Assembly (NCBI RefSeq): GCF_905147045.1
Contig: NC_065902.1
Location: forward strand, 13,023,441 to 13,087,440
Origin: Nymphalis io
Lineage: Eukaryota > Arthropoda > Insecta > Lepidoptera > Nymphalidae
Length of the DNA stretch: 64,000 nucleotides
Direction: 5' to 3'
Made by a program: the position numbers and the translations under genes. Below are positions 25,471 to 38,600 of the stretch, piece by piece. Within the stretch, counting starts at the first letter, position 1; the number at the start of each line of letters is the position of its first letter. The notes under the pieces were generated by a model. The model saw only the letters and a program-made list of their open reading frames with translations, was not told the DNA's origin and did not search any database.

Positions 25471-27450
25471 ATGCTCTTTCGCTTTTTCTGTAAATAAATA
25501 GAATTTAAAAAAAAAAAGCAATAGAAAATGTACTAACTATGAAACACATATTTTCACAGGCAATGAATCATTGATATGTAACTGTACTTTTACAGTACTA
25601 ATCTAATCCACAATGCACAAGCGGTAAGTATGTAACATAATATATTGGAAATACTTATTTATAATTATGTATTATATTTCTTTATTAATAAATGAAGTTG
25701 CAAAAAGTGGTAAGTAAATTCTTTGAGCGTGACTCCAGACATATTTTTTTAGTACACATAATACTTTTTGGTGACATGACATTTTAACAAACCGTCAATA
25801 CAATAGCCCGTGAATTTTTAAGGAACTTATTCCTAATCGAACTTTTTTAGCTTTTGTGACAAAAAGGTATATAGTAAAAACGTGTTCTATTCAGGTTTCC
25901 GGCATCTGCTAAATATTGTGTCCTTTACGCCGTTTGTAATCTGAGATGTAGATATATCCCGTCAAAAAAATAAATGTGAAATGAGAGCCAACTTCAATAT
26001 TACGATACATGCCTTGGTTGTTGACTTCAACGACAAAAGAAGTGAGATCTAAATGGGTGCCAAGTTCAATGATCAGTCTTGAAATTTATTTATAATATCA
26101 TAAAATATTTATACAACTTAAAATATCATTTCTTCTTAAAACTTAGGATAATATATTGCTGCTTTACGCTAGCGCGTGCTTAGATTCATTAGATAACAGG
26201 TTTTTTGACTAATTATTTATATAACATTACATGTTCTATAAGATACATTGGAAGAGCAGTGTCTTCAATCAATCTTTAGGTATTTCTGCGCCGCGGGGGA
26301 CCACTCCGAGCACTGGGAGGTACCAGAGTTAGTTGAACTGAACATACTCAATGAAATTCATATTGCGCAGGTAAAACGAATATTAAAAGATTAACATTTT
26401 AATCAAGCCTATTACTAACTACTAACAAATCGAGTCATGGTTGCTCTTAATAAAAATTATTAATATTTTACCTTGCATTTTCTTTGAAGAATTTCCGTAC
26501 AAAACTGCATGTATTGAGTATAACTGTTTTCTGTAATAAATACAAATTAGTTATACATAGAAATACAAGTTAGTTTGTGAATGCTAAGCACTGCTAAAAT
26601 AGTGAATAGTGAATAAGGAATGACTTCAGTTGAGGTTTTAATTAAAAAGTCATTAAAATTACAATTAAAAGGTGTAAATGACTTTTAGGTCATATGGTCG
26701 GATTATTGAAAGATTGAGTAACAACTTAGTGGTGGTGCAATTATATACACTCGGCCGAGATCATCACATTTAATAAGTTTTTAAAGTCAAATGATTATCT
26801 AAGTTAAGGTACACAAACTGAACTTCAATTATCTGACATAAATCAAGTAGTAATAGTAAGTACGACAGGAATTGTAAAGAAAATATTTTAAATTAAAGTA
26901 AATAAAGGCTTGAAAGTATTACAATTAAGCTAAGTGTCGCGACCATCGCGCCTTCGACGATTTTGATGCCAATGTGGAACTTTTGAAACGTTTATAAAAT
27001 TTTAGTAAAATAAATTTCCATTTTAAGATATCTATTGTAAGTAGAGTGCAGTTCGAGTGTAGTTGATTTAGTAAGGTCTGAACAAAGGCTCTCGATGCTG
27101 CGGAGCGCTGCGGCATCGAAATCGCGTTTTGTTGAAGGAGACGAATAAAGTAATAATAAAATCTATACAATACAATACGGAATCATGAAATAGACTAAGA
27201 AATACTTTTATTTAACTTCACAGAACAATTGCAACTACTAAAAACGAATACGCTTCCGTCCATAATGTCAATATTTAACAAATAGATTCGTATTATAGTT
27301 TAAAGATAAAGGAAATATAAATGAGAAGGAAACAACAATATTCTATTTAATAAGGAGATGATCCATCGGTCAGCATAGTAACAGGTTAGAAATGTCCCAT
27401 TGGAGAGAAAAAGTCTCCATTGCAGTAACTCTGCTGGATATACTCGTACA
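25471..27450. other. Intergenic stretch, no gene recognised
   Basis: AT-rich. A short GC-rich island lies at 26288-26330. The minus-strand frame 26925-27170 has no recognisable motif. Confidence 0.4.
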
Positions 27451-27625
27451 TCTGGCAGAATGCAATACAACACATGCATGTGTTCACGATGTTTTCCGAC
27501 ACCGCCGAGTACGAGATGAATTATGCACAAATAGCAACTCTAAAAACTACACGCTATCCTCCTGCAAATTGCTTGAACACGCGACCTTCGGTTAAGATCC
27601 ACATATTCACAAGCTTTTAAGCTGC
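27451..27625 (-). repeat. Degenerate SINE type 1
   Basis: The minus-strand order matches the family: a tRNA-like head with GTTCAAGCA (near 27570), a GAATTATGCACAAAT block and a CATCGTGAACACATGCATG-like end, with many substitutions. The 61-67 codon frames overlapping it are not genes. Confidence 0.6.
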
Positions 27626-30400
27626 AACTACACTGTGGTGTCCCCCTGACCGCTCTTAGTCATTGCGGCCGCTGTCACACGGAGAATAGAAAATTGTACA
27701 GGAGATATTACAGTGTTCAAGATTGTTCGCAAGCATAGGTGCACTCCTATAATTCGATAAATGATGATTTGATACAAATGGAGAGAGTTCAGGCTGAGCG
27801 CCAAAAGATTACCTGCTTTCCAAGGCAGGGGCTAGTTGGGCCAGAAAAATGGATTTGAACCCAAGACACCGAAATCGGTATATATATATATATATTGTGG
27901 TGGCTAGTTTATAAGAACGATACGGTATGTAGTAATGTTATTTTAAAAATGTTCGAAAATAGTGTTACTTGAACGTACACAGCTTTGACACAGTAAACTT
28001 TTCCTTAATCAATTACTTAGACGGCTCCGCAGTTCTTTGTTTAGACAACAGGCTCCTGAATGTAATTATGGAAGACGGAGTTGTTCAAATATATCATAAC
28101 ATGATAACTAATTATTATTACTAAGAAATAACTAATAAATGAATTGTTTGCTTGAACTTAAAAACTTGCGTAACCATACTAATATTATAAAGAGTGTTGT
28201 TTGTGTATTTAGAATTCACGCAAAATCTACATCTCGGATTGTAATAAGATATTTGTGTTATTATAATATATAAACACACATATATATAAACACTCATGTA
28301 TCGCTATATCAGTTATATTAATAGTATGTTGATATGTTGAATATAATTTACAATTTAATACACCAACGTTGTCGTACAGAAACCTATCGGTCCGAGCGCG
28401 AACACACTGCAACTTTCTTATAATTTTTTTAAAATTTATATTTCTTCAAACTGTGTACCGATTAAAAAATATTCAGGTCAAGACTGGAGCTATAAATAAA
28501 TATAAAAACTTAATAAGCAAATAAAATTAAACAAGGACCAAACAATTATATAATGTTTCTAACATTTTAGTATCTGCAACCACAAATAAAGAAAAAAATG
28601 GAATTGATAAAAACGCAAAATAAAATAACAAACTAAAGTAAGAATGATAACTTTTGTTCAATGCATTTGTCACAAAGTTTGCTATGTATAAAATAAATAA
28701 TTTAAGATTAAAAAAATTTTTTTGGTAAACTTTTAGTATAATTTTATGTTATAATTTTACTAGTGTTTTTAGAGTATGATTGTTTTCCACCACTAAGGTG
28801 TTATTTTTTCTTATAATTTACTTGGGACACCGACAAATTATGAAATTTATTGATTCAAATTTAATCTTAATGACGATCAAATTAGCACAACAAAACTACG
28901 ATTTAATAAAAAAAAACAATCGAGGAACACAAATACAAAGTTCAGTGTTGCTGTCTTCTAGTCTACTAGAAGCCTATCAAAGCTTCTTCTTTTGAAGTCG
29001 TTTAAAATAACCTTATAGGGTTTTTTACTAAAAGGTTTCATATGTCTAACAAAATTGTCTCAAGGTGATGCCAAACCTAAAATAATAGCTAGTGTACTTG
29101 GATTTTTCACTTAACAAAATATTTTAATTAAGCGCTTACAACTTCATTTTTATTTTCAATTTCAATGTTAATGTCGGACACTCACTTCTTGATAGTCAAA
29201 CTAAAAATGACTATCAGTTCGAAAAATAAAGTTATGACATGAAAATATAAATTATATAATTACCTTCAAAAAAATCCCTTACAATTATATAAATTGCAAA
29301 TTTTAAAACAGAGGCAGTTTATACGCTTTCTAGGATCATATATTGCCCCGCAAAAGTTACTGACTCTGAGCCGACGAGTAACAGGACTAATAAGTAAGTT
29401 CGTTTGTTCCTTATACCAATGTGCATGAGTATCATATTTCTCACAAAATCTTACATGACACAATATTCCAATCACCTCTGAGACCAGACCGACCCCAGCC
29501 TCAACTCAGAACACGGTACCAATCAGTCTCGGCGATGACATTAGCTTTACGACGTATAAAAATATAATTTATGAGCCCGACGCGTCACAATTGGCCGCGG
29601 TATTTACTCTAGCTCAAATCTCGTGAGCTGTAAAACCATTATTGATATTATAATGTAATATGATAATGCAAACACTATTTGCAGAAGAACCTTATCCGAC
29701 ACAATTCTTACTTATAATTCTGAATTATAATGGATATTGTATTACGATTATTCGTTTTATAAATAATTTATTTTCGTCTTTGCCGATTACATCAATCGAG
29801 TGTCACAAATGTTCGAGTTTCACGCCAAGCAAGTAGGTACCCACTGTATCGATTAAGTTTTTTTTTTAATTGCAAATATTACATAATGCTAGTTTATTCA
29901 TATATTGTTACATATTTTTAAGAATTACACAGTACGTAACCTCGCATTTTGTTATTTTTCCGAATTACAATTAATTATAACTAACAATGAGTAGCTGCAT
30001 AGTATTTTGACAAATAGAGAAAATAAAACAGTCTAATTCTACAGACAGACACTTTTTTTTTATAAAATCATACACATATAAATTTGTTTAAATGTGAATA
30101 ATCTATTAAGTGTACTTAACCTCTAGTCTATAGATTTTTATCTCGCCATGACGGCGGAGCCGGAGATGGAACAAAACGACACTTGTGACGAGTACTCGGT
30201 ACGTTACTCAATACGAGGGAGGGTGGATACGAACAAAATCCGACAAATTTATTATGTTTTGAAAATTAAAAAGTGAGTCAGATATCCGTCAATCCTCTTC
30301 AATTTCTATCTTCAAAATTCGTACAAAAAAGTATTACCTATCTCTGTAACCTATCTACTTCCTTCACACTTCATCTGTCCACTCTTAATGTTATAAATAT
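27626..30400. other. Intergenic stretch, no gene recognised
   Basis: AT-rich with a (TA)n microsatellite at about 27880-27896. A possible worn tRNA-like SINE head is at 27835-27880 on the minus strand. Small frames at 28780-28995 and 29266-29475 have no motif. Confidence 0.4.
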
Positions 30401-30409
30401 TTATATTGT

Positions 30410-30532
30410 AAATAGATATATGTATGTATGTATTTATGTATATATGTATTGATATATGTTGTATGTTTTATAATGTATATATGTATCTTTGTGTATGTAT
30501 TGTTTACATTTATATATATGTATGTACAATGC
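30410..30532. repeat. TATG/TATA low-complexity tract
   Basis: Imperfect TATG and ATAT repeats run up to the LINE-like tail that follows. The 65-93 codon frames here are repeat artefacts. Confidence 0.7.
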
Positions 30533-30746
30533 ACTCGCCCGTTAGGTCCTGCCAGCATCTTAATGCAGGGTTGTCTGGAAGAGATCACTACTTGAGTGAT
30601 AAAACCGCCCTTGCACGCTTCATTTTTTTTTATATAACATCGCTTCTCTTGAACATTTGTTTTATTTTTTTTTACTTGTGTTTGTCTTTTCTTTTTTCGT
30701 TGTGAGTGTGTAATAAAGTTATTTAATAATAATAATAATAATATTA
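30533..30746 (+). mobile_element. LINE 3' end, RTE-like, with (AAT)n tail
   Basis: GGTTGTCTGGAAGAGATCAC, then a TGATAA...CCGCC block and T-rich runs, then TGTGTAATAAAGTTATTTAA and six AAT units. This tail is seen widely in lepidopteran RTE-type LINEs, and a short tandem-repeat end is usual for that clade. No coding part remains. The clade name is from memory of the tail and is not certain. Confidence 0.55.
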
Positions 30747-31240
30747 AAGTGCTCGTAAGAGGTCGCTGAATTATATTTTGGTTTCATTAGTTTACACAGA
30801 GCGAGGAGCAGAGCAGAGGAGTGGCCATCCATTATTGGTGGAGTGCTCGCGTCGCGGATCATAAGCACTGAATATCTGGTTCTCGGAGCGCGCCTAATTG
30901 GCTGCAAACACCGACCCGACCTCTCACATCTAAGCTTCAAGCGTCGCCGTTTTGGCACCGTCGCGCCGTGTTCGGCGTTACGCTACATAAACGTGTTCGT
31001 GAAATATTTTTCTTTTCGACTACCTGTACTACAATTATTTTTTTAAGTTATCCAGTTAATGGCAGCGTTTGTGACGGACGAGTCAACATATAAGATACTC
31101 TTATATAATTAGATTATAATAAGAACAATCGTTTATAAAATGTCGATTGTATCAGCGTAACGTAACGGATACTATCTACACCATATTTTTATCACATTAA
31201 TCGCAAAGATAACCATAGAAATTTTAACCGTAACATATTA

Positions 31241-31286
31241 TTGTAATGTTTCAAATAAACTTGTCTGTTTATTTGAAACATTACAA
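31241..31286. repeat. Perfect 20-bp inverted repeat upstream of the receptor gene
   Basis: Arms are 31241-31260 and 31267-31286 with loop TTGTCT. The arms are AT-rich and begin TTGTAATGTTTC. It lies about 100 bases left of the GC-rich block and 625 bases left of the receptor start codon. Confidence 0.9.
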
Positions 31287-31367
31287 GTAATACAAACTTA
31301 ATATAATTCACAATGTACGATTTGACGTAAAATGTAAACGTATGTATCGCAATACATATCCGGTAAA

Positions 31368-31512
31368 TAAGTGTGCTTCGGGCTGCGAGTGCCGCCCTGC
31401 GACCCGTACGGCGCCGCGCGGCAGTTCCCAGCGCCCGCCCGCTGCGACGCCGCGCCTCGCCCAGCGTGACACGACGCGCGCTACACGACTTACGATCGCG
31501 CGCCAAAACTTT
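31368..31512 (+). promoter_or_regulatory. GC-rich block upstream of the receptor, possible promoter or first non-coding exon
   Basis: A sharply bounded CpG-rich stretch (GTACGGCGCCGCGCGGC, CGACGCCGCGCCTCGCC) sits in otherwise AT-rich DNA, 400 bases before the receptor ATG. The several overlapping frames in it on both strands are short and compositional, so I do not call them genes. A promoter or 5' UTR exon is inferred from position only. No TATA box or initiator can be fixed. Confidence 0.4.
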
Positions 31513-31910
31513 GCAAACTTGTGACATTGTGTTCCATTCAATAATTTACACTAATAAGGCTTTTATTACTTACATTACTTCTTAGTGTCTATGTAGTGCA
31601 CGTCATATATTATACATTACTCTTTATTAAAATAACCAAAGTTAAAATTTTAACTTAATTCTGTAAAAATGTACCTGTGTTATAGTTTTAAATTGTTCTT
31701 AAATTATCTTGTGTTAATATTTAGTGAATGTATAATAACTTTCAATAATTAGGAATGACGAATATATAAATAAAAGAAAAGAAATGGCATTTGTTGTGTT
31801 AAAAACTTATTATTCTTCCATTAAATGATCATAATTTTTAATTTGAAAATTTTAATATAAAGTAAAGTAAGTATGGCACTTCATCTTGATTAGAAAGGGA
31901 TGTGCTGAAC

Positions 31911-32636
31911 ATGGTGCCTGAGACCGCACTCGCTCTGTTGCTGTTGGCCGCAGCCTCCTCGCACAACTACGACCCGCCCCTCATGCTTACGAGCTTGGAT
32001 CGCAACACCTCCATGTCCTTCGTGCTGGTGAACGTCGCATATCACGACGCTGAAGAATATTACACTATATTGGATAAGTCCCATCGCAACAAGCGTGAAT
32101 CACATTCGCTCATAAGTCCATTCGATATATCAAAACTGTTTAAAAAGAGAAATCGTGTCAAGATACAAGAAGCGCAACCCAGCGCGTCTTCACTCCGGTC
32201 TAAGGATATATCCGCCACTCTCGGAGAGGCGATTGCCTGGTCTGCAAATGAGGATACCAACGAGCCACGTCGAATATTGCACGCTAATGAGACAAAAGTC
32301 CGTACCAAGGGTACGACAACAACGACTCAAGTCATTAGCAGTAGTACGTATTCAGTAAGCGAGAACCACTCTATAGCACATGTTAAAGCAACTGATAAGC
32401 CAATCAAAATAAATGCTGTAAAGAATAAACCAAAGACAAGAAATACGGTATCAAGAAAGTCTAAGAGCGTCGCGAATAGTAAAATACAAGTTAAAAATAA
32501 TTCTAACGGTAACGACCAAAGCGTCAGTCGAGAAACGCGAGTCATCAACAAGAAAAAGGCTGAGAACGACAGCATATGGCCGGTGAAGCACGCCGCCGTC
32601 GTGGAAGGAGACATAGTACTCGGTGGCCTGATGATG
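31911..32636 (+). CDS. mtt: Receptor exon 1: signal peptide, linker, first strand of the ligand domain
   Basis: Encodes 242 residues. The hydrophobic core ALALLLLAAASS follows the start. A furin-type RNKR lies at residues 59-62, followed by about 160 polar residues rich in K, S, T and N with several N-x-S/T sites. The exon ends with VEGDIVLGGLMM, the first strand of the Venus-flytrap fold (GDIVLGGLF in vertebrate receptors). The donor is ATG|GTATGT. The frame stays open past the donor to 32705, but that tail is intronic. Confidence 0.88.
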
Positions 32637-35600
32637 GTATGTATTACATTAAACGTATACAATATGTTCACGCACAAATCTCATAACACCACCAAGATCG
32701 ATTGAACAATTTTTCACGTTACAATATTTTTAAATATCGAAAATATTCTTTTAACATAAACCTAAATATCTCAAGATATTTTATATTTTACTAAATTAGT
32801 TGATTGTAAATAACTTCATATGATATATAAAGTACACTGATCAAAATTACAGAGTAGACGGCAATTTTGTCTACAGAAAACGCTTAAAATGATTGTTATG
32901 TTATTTTGCAAAGAACTAAGACTGTGTGAACGAACTATCAAATGACATGGCCAGGCACACTACTGGAATATGTTTAATAACCAAAGCTTATTTGTAGAAA
33001 ATTAAAATGTATTTACAAATTAATACATAAATAATAAAAAAGTCGTTAGAACGCGTGAATCTTGGGTTCAAGCCCAGGCAACCACCACTGAATTTTCATG
33101 TGCTTAATTTATGTTCATAATTTATCTCGTACTTGACGGTGAAGGAAAACATCGTGATGAAACCTGCTTGTGTCTAATTTCATTGAAATTCTGCCACATG
33201 TGTATTCTACCAACCCGCATTGGAGCAGCGTGGTGGAATAAGCTCCAAACCTCCTTAAAAACAAACTATATCATATTTGTATAAGCACGTGTTTAAACAA
33301 ATATCTAAAAATGATTACATCAAAATTATATATTCAATGAGTTTCACAATAAGTCTAACTATGTTATAATTAATTAATTGTTGTTATATTTTTGTTTCTA
33401 ATCATAGATATTTTAAATAAAATTATAATATTATTCAAACGATTTTAATATATTCCGTTTCAAATATTATAATTCACTCCTAATTCCTTCCCTCATAATT
33501 TTTATGATTTAAATTTATTCAGCATGCATTTTAATGTGAGCGAAAGGCGGTATAAAGAAGGTTATTGGATGCAAAAAATCAATATAGCGTTACTAATTAT
33601 ATTACTAATAGGCTTTACTACTGATATAATTTTCTATACGAAAGTGAAGGCTGATTAGCGGCAGTTAAGTATAGACTGCGTAATTTTATTAAAAGGCGTG
33701 TACGTTGCCCTTATACCGAATTATTAACTTTATGAAGTTGAAAGCTTCGGTTGACTTATTGTACGACACTTTTATATACATAGTATATTTAGTAAATATA
33801 CTCGTACTGCGACGTATCTGTCATAATACTATTTTTTTTATATCCAAGTACTTGGGAACTAAGATTTTATGTCCCTTGTGCCTGTAATTACACTGGTTCA
33901 CTCACCCTTCAAACCGGAACACAACAATATCAAGTACTGCTGTTTTGCGGTAGAATATCTGATAAGTGGGTGGTACCTACCCAGACGAGCTTGCACAAAG
34001 CCCTACCACCAGTAAAATACCATGAAAATAACTAAAATAAGAGATTCGGTCAGTTTCTATATTATTTAACTGTTTAACTCCCTTTATCATAAGCCGCGCT
34101 ACTGAACCTACTTGTTATTTGAACTAAAAAGTGTGATCCTGGATTGAACGCTTCCATTTTATCAATTTATTTTCTTCCATTGAAGATAAATCATTCAATA
34201 CAAGATTACAACTAAGATGTTGGCGGAGCTAATGAATCGGAGAGCAATATTATTTATTATGCAAAACATATAAGCAATTATTTTTTATATAAGGTATTAC
34301 AAACGTTTCACGTTCAACTTTATTTACTAAGCAGAATATTGTATTAAATACAGTCGAGTCTAGACTCTAGAACATCAAGTAAATTAGTTTTTATAATTCG
34401 TCTCGTGCTCGGCTGTGAAGGAAAGCATCGTGAGGAACCCCGCGTTGATGATAACCTTTATATCCACCTCAACAACTTCCCATCCCAGCCCATCTATTGG
34501 CACTTACAGGCTGATACTTTTAATGACATTGACAGATATCCCATAAATCACAGATTCTTCTGTCATTTAGATATTTAATTTCTATAATATCGTACGGAAA
34601 GTGTATTTAAATTAAAACTTAAAATTGCAATCCGCAACACTATTTATTAAAAAAAATTAATGCGTCACAGATAAAAATTTAGAGAACTCCTTTAGTGAAT
34701 TTAATATTACAGTTCATATGATAGATGCTTGTAATCGATTTTAAGGAATCACTATTATGTTTAATTTTGCTGGATATGTTATTCATAACATTTCACAAGG
34801 ACTTTACAGGATCTTTTGAAATTGCTATTATCTAACATATTTTTTTTATATTTGATCATAGTAAGATTCTTTACTCTTAATTAATTTGAAAATCTAGTTA
34901 CATAGTATAGTATATTCGCGCCATTATTAGTTTTACAGTAACATTTAAAATATGTCTTCAAATAAAATCGTTTTCCTTGTATTGTGAATATTCAAGGTGC
35001 ACGGACGAGCGAGTGGTAACAGCGGAGGCAGCGTGGCGCGCTGCGGTCCGCTGATGCCGCAGGGTGGGGTACAGGCCCTCGAGGCGATGTTGTTCGCGCT
35101 CGACGAAGCGGAGCGTGCCGGCCTGTCAGTGCCGGGCGTCAAACTTGGGGCGTTGGTACTGGACGACTGTGACAGCGACACACGTGGCCTTGAAATGGCG
35201 CTAGACTTTATTAAAGGTATATTTTAATTCCTAATTAAAATCCACATGAATAAACTAAAAGTCTGCTCTGCTTTTGATTTTGATAATAAATCATTAATTA
35301 TGACGTCGTCGTCGTCATCAAAATTTAGCGACGTGGTCGCCAAATTTTATATTTCCTGCTATTAAGCTCGCTCTCCTTCAAACCGGAACAAGGTATCGGT
35401 ATTCGGTGAAAAATGATTTATGATTGCTTCGTATGTACGCAGGCCGAATTGAGCAACGTCCTATCATTTGTAAAAATCTTCTCTTTATGTAATTATTAAC
35501 ATCACACTAGGTATCCTGTATTCAGGATTTTAGAACAGAAACGAATAACTTGCTTTGGAAAAATTTTAGAACCGTCTTCGCAGCTTGAAACTTCGCTTTA

Positions 35601-38600
35601 TCTATCTATCCACAGGCTCGATCAGTAACATAGATGACGAAGAATATGCTTGCAACGCAACAGCGGTACGTAAGGTAATATCAGGTGTTGTGGGCGCCGC
35701 GTCTTCTGTCACGTCGGTACAAGTCGCCAACCTATTACGTCTGTTTAAAATCCCTCAGGTGAATCTCAACTCAACTAACTCATAATCATTCATAAAATAT
35801 AGTCAAGTGTTTAAAGCTTTACAATTTCTTTAGGTCTCTTTCTTCTCAACATCTCCAGAGCTTTCGAACAAGGCGCGATTTGAATACTTCACTCGAACAA
35901 TACCTTCCGACCTCCACCAAGTGCGGGCTATGGTTGAAATTGTCAAAAAATTCGGCTGGCGCTATGTTTCCATTATCTACGAGGAATCCAACTACGGTAT
36001 AAAGGTATTTCCATTTTGAAAATTAAATTTTTTGAATAAATGATATTTATTTATTTTAGGAAAACAACAATATTATCTATACATATAATAAATCTGTACC
36101 TGATCGCTGTCTGTACATGGAAAATATATGAGTAAAACTATTACCGGGAGCCTTTATCAACGCAATAGAACCCAAGACAATGATTTTTAGAATTTTTGGC
36201 TGTTTGTTGTCTGTTTATCTTTATAATATCTGTGCTTTTGTGCACGCTAATCTTAGATACGGCTTAACGGATTTGTGTGCGGTTTCAATAATGTATTGTG
36301 TCAAGCTCCACTTAAAATTTGGTGTTTGTTTTATTTCAATTGATTTATATATAAAAAAGTTATGTTAATTCAAAGAATCATATCGAACATTTATTCAATG
36401 AAAATGCTATAAAATAACTGTTCAATTGAATATTTCTTTACTAAATTGTAGGCATTTGAAGAATTAGAAACTCTTCTCTTGCGCGACGATATCTGCATAG
36501 CAGTTAAAGAGCGGCTTGCAAAGGACTCTGGTGCAGCGGATGAACATGCATATGACGCTATAGTGGAACGTTTACTGTCGCGGCCGCGAGCCAGAGGTAC
36601 TGGCTTATAGTGTTTTGATGCTTAATTGGATGCTTCGATAGCATCCAATTAAATAAATATAATTTAACATATTTTTTTTTATTATTAAAAACACTGTCTG
36701 CAGGCGTTATCGTATTCGGCTCAGATCAAGAAGTTGCAGGAGTGATGGCTGCAGTGCGACGTCGAGGAGCGGCACAGATTTTCAGTTGGGTGGGCTCAGA
36801 CGGATGGAGCGCACGGGCACTCGTGGCCGCTGGCAATGAACCAGTCGTCGAAGGCACCATTAGCGTGCAGCCTCAGGCAAATCCTGTTCGAGGCTTTCGC
36901 GAATACTTTTTCACCCTAACGCCACAAAATAATTTCAGAAACCCCTGGTTTGTCGGTAATCTTCAAAGATTCTTAAAATGTTCATGCTTATCTTTTATTT
37001 ATATCACATTCAATAATTTAACTTTTCCAATCCATATCATTTTAAAATTAGTTATTTATACTATAATAATATAATAATAATATCCTGGCACATTTTTGAC
37101 ACCCGGCTATCTGATCCCAAATTAAGCTTGTGCAGAGCTTGTACTATGGAAACTAGACAACTGACATGTACTATTTTTAATTTGTAAATACATACTTATA
37201 TAGATAATTACACCCAGACTCAGGACAAATAGACATGTTCATGCACACAAATATCTATCCTGGGTGGGAATCGAACCCACAACCTTCGGCATGAAAGGCA
37301 AGCATCCACTAATCACAAAGATCAGTCAGAAATTTTATGATCACGGGATCATATAGATCAAAACATAATTTGTCCTGACTTTTAACAAGCCCCAGGGACA
37401 AACATTCTCTCTGATTGACACTTGGCATTGAGCTACGAATTAATGTTATTCCCAGGGGCAACTATATGTTGGTCTGTCACGAGTTGGATCATTCGTAAAG
37501 CAGGTTATTTTGTTACCGTAAAATAAACCAACCTGTTAAATTGTAAATAAGTACTTCTTAAATTGTAGACAGAGAAGCTTTAAATTAAATAAATACGTAA
37601 CTTAAATTGTATATAATGAACCGGCTTGTATCTTGTATTGTATCTGTACAAAAAAATAAAATTAAAATGTATCAGACATTTTAATTTGTAATATCAACTT
37701 TTTACTATGTGCTTGTGAAAGTATATATTTAAATTATTTTTTTTTATAATTTTGGCGGGAACGTCACTGGCACATGAATGTAATAAGAATAACAGACTAC
37801 TTTTATTTTAGAAAAGATTAGGGCTTCGTTACTTAAACAATTGAATTTTTACTAAGTTTTATTTAAAAAGTGAAGCTATCAAAATCAATTATTTTTCTTC
37901 ATGTAGAGTTTTGGGAGGAACAGTTCCAATGTCGCTATGCGGGAAGTCCGCGTTCGAGACACAATGCGAAGTACCTCCCTTGCACGGGTCGCGAACGACT
38001 TTCTGCAGAGAACACAGAATTTGAAGCGCAGCTGCAATTCGTTGCCGATGCTGTTTGGGCGTTCGTATTCGCTATTCGGTTGGATTTTGTTTTTATTTGA
38101 TAATTATTTACTTTGTCTATCTGAGTGTAATATGAATTAGGAATGTGTTGCAGGGACATGCATCGGGATTTGTGCGGCGGTAAGCCTGGCTTATGCGAGG
38201 CGATGAGACCGGTGAGCGGGCCGACTCTTTTGCGATATCTTCGACAAGTGCGCTTCATAGGTCTCTTTAAAATGTTTATATGAATTCTTTATCTACCTTT
38301 GAAATTATTTTTTCTATTTTTTTAAAAATAGAAAAAACTCACTTACACAATTTTATATCACACATATATTTTTCCTGACTGCCTCGTTGGTCTAGTGGCT
38401 TGATGTAAGGCCGCAGACCCGGAGGTCCTGGGTTCGATTCCCATGTGGGGCCAATAAAAAGTTTTTGGGTTTTTCAGTCAGAAAATTCTCAGTAGCAACT
38501 CGGAGTCTGGAAGTTGGTAGTGTGTACACTCCCGTGCCTCGGAAAGCACGTAAAGCCGTTTGTTCTGAGCCTGAACTCTTTCCGGTCGCCTCGGATTGCC

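Larger units (their letters stand above)
32637..34996 (+). other. Receptor intron 1 (2.36 kb) with SINE insertions
   Basis: The longest intron of the gene. It contains a SINE type 1 copy on the plus strand (33044-33257), a SINE type 2 piece on the minus strand (33850-34012) and a SINE type 1 scrap near 34394-34447. The rest is AT-rich with no visible exon. The acceptor is TATTCAAG. Confidence 0.85.

Noticed and set aside
30410..30600. Paired 65 and 93 codon frames
   Set aside because: They lie in a TATG/TATA tract and a LINE 3' end.
31308..31585. Five overlapping 60-111 codon frames on both strands in the GC-rich block
   Set aside because: They overlap in conflicting frames, are Arg/Ala-rich as expected of CpG-rich sequence, and show no domain or splice link to the receptor.
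32327..32677. 116-codon minus-strand frame across receptor exon 1
   Set aside because: It is antisense to a well-supported coding exon and has no recognisable domain.
36956..37074. Extension of receptor exon 6 to the end of its open frame
   Set aside because: The donor GTCG|GTAATC and the match of exon 7 (EFWEEQFQC) to the family show that the open tail is intronic.
38381..38455. tRNA gene candidate (box A and box B present)
   Set aside because: The stretch runs directly into a SINE body that recurs at 61467-61685, and the anticodon stem does not form.
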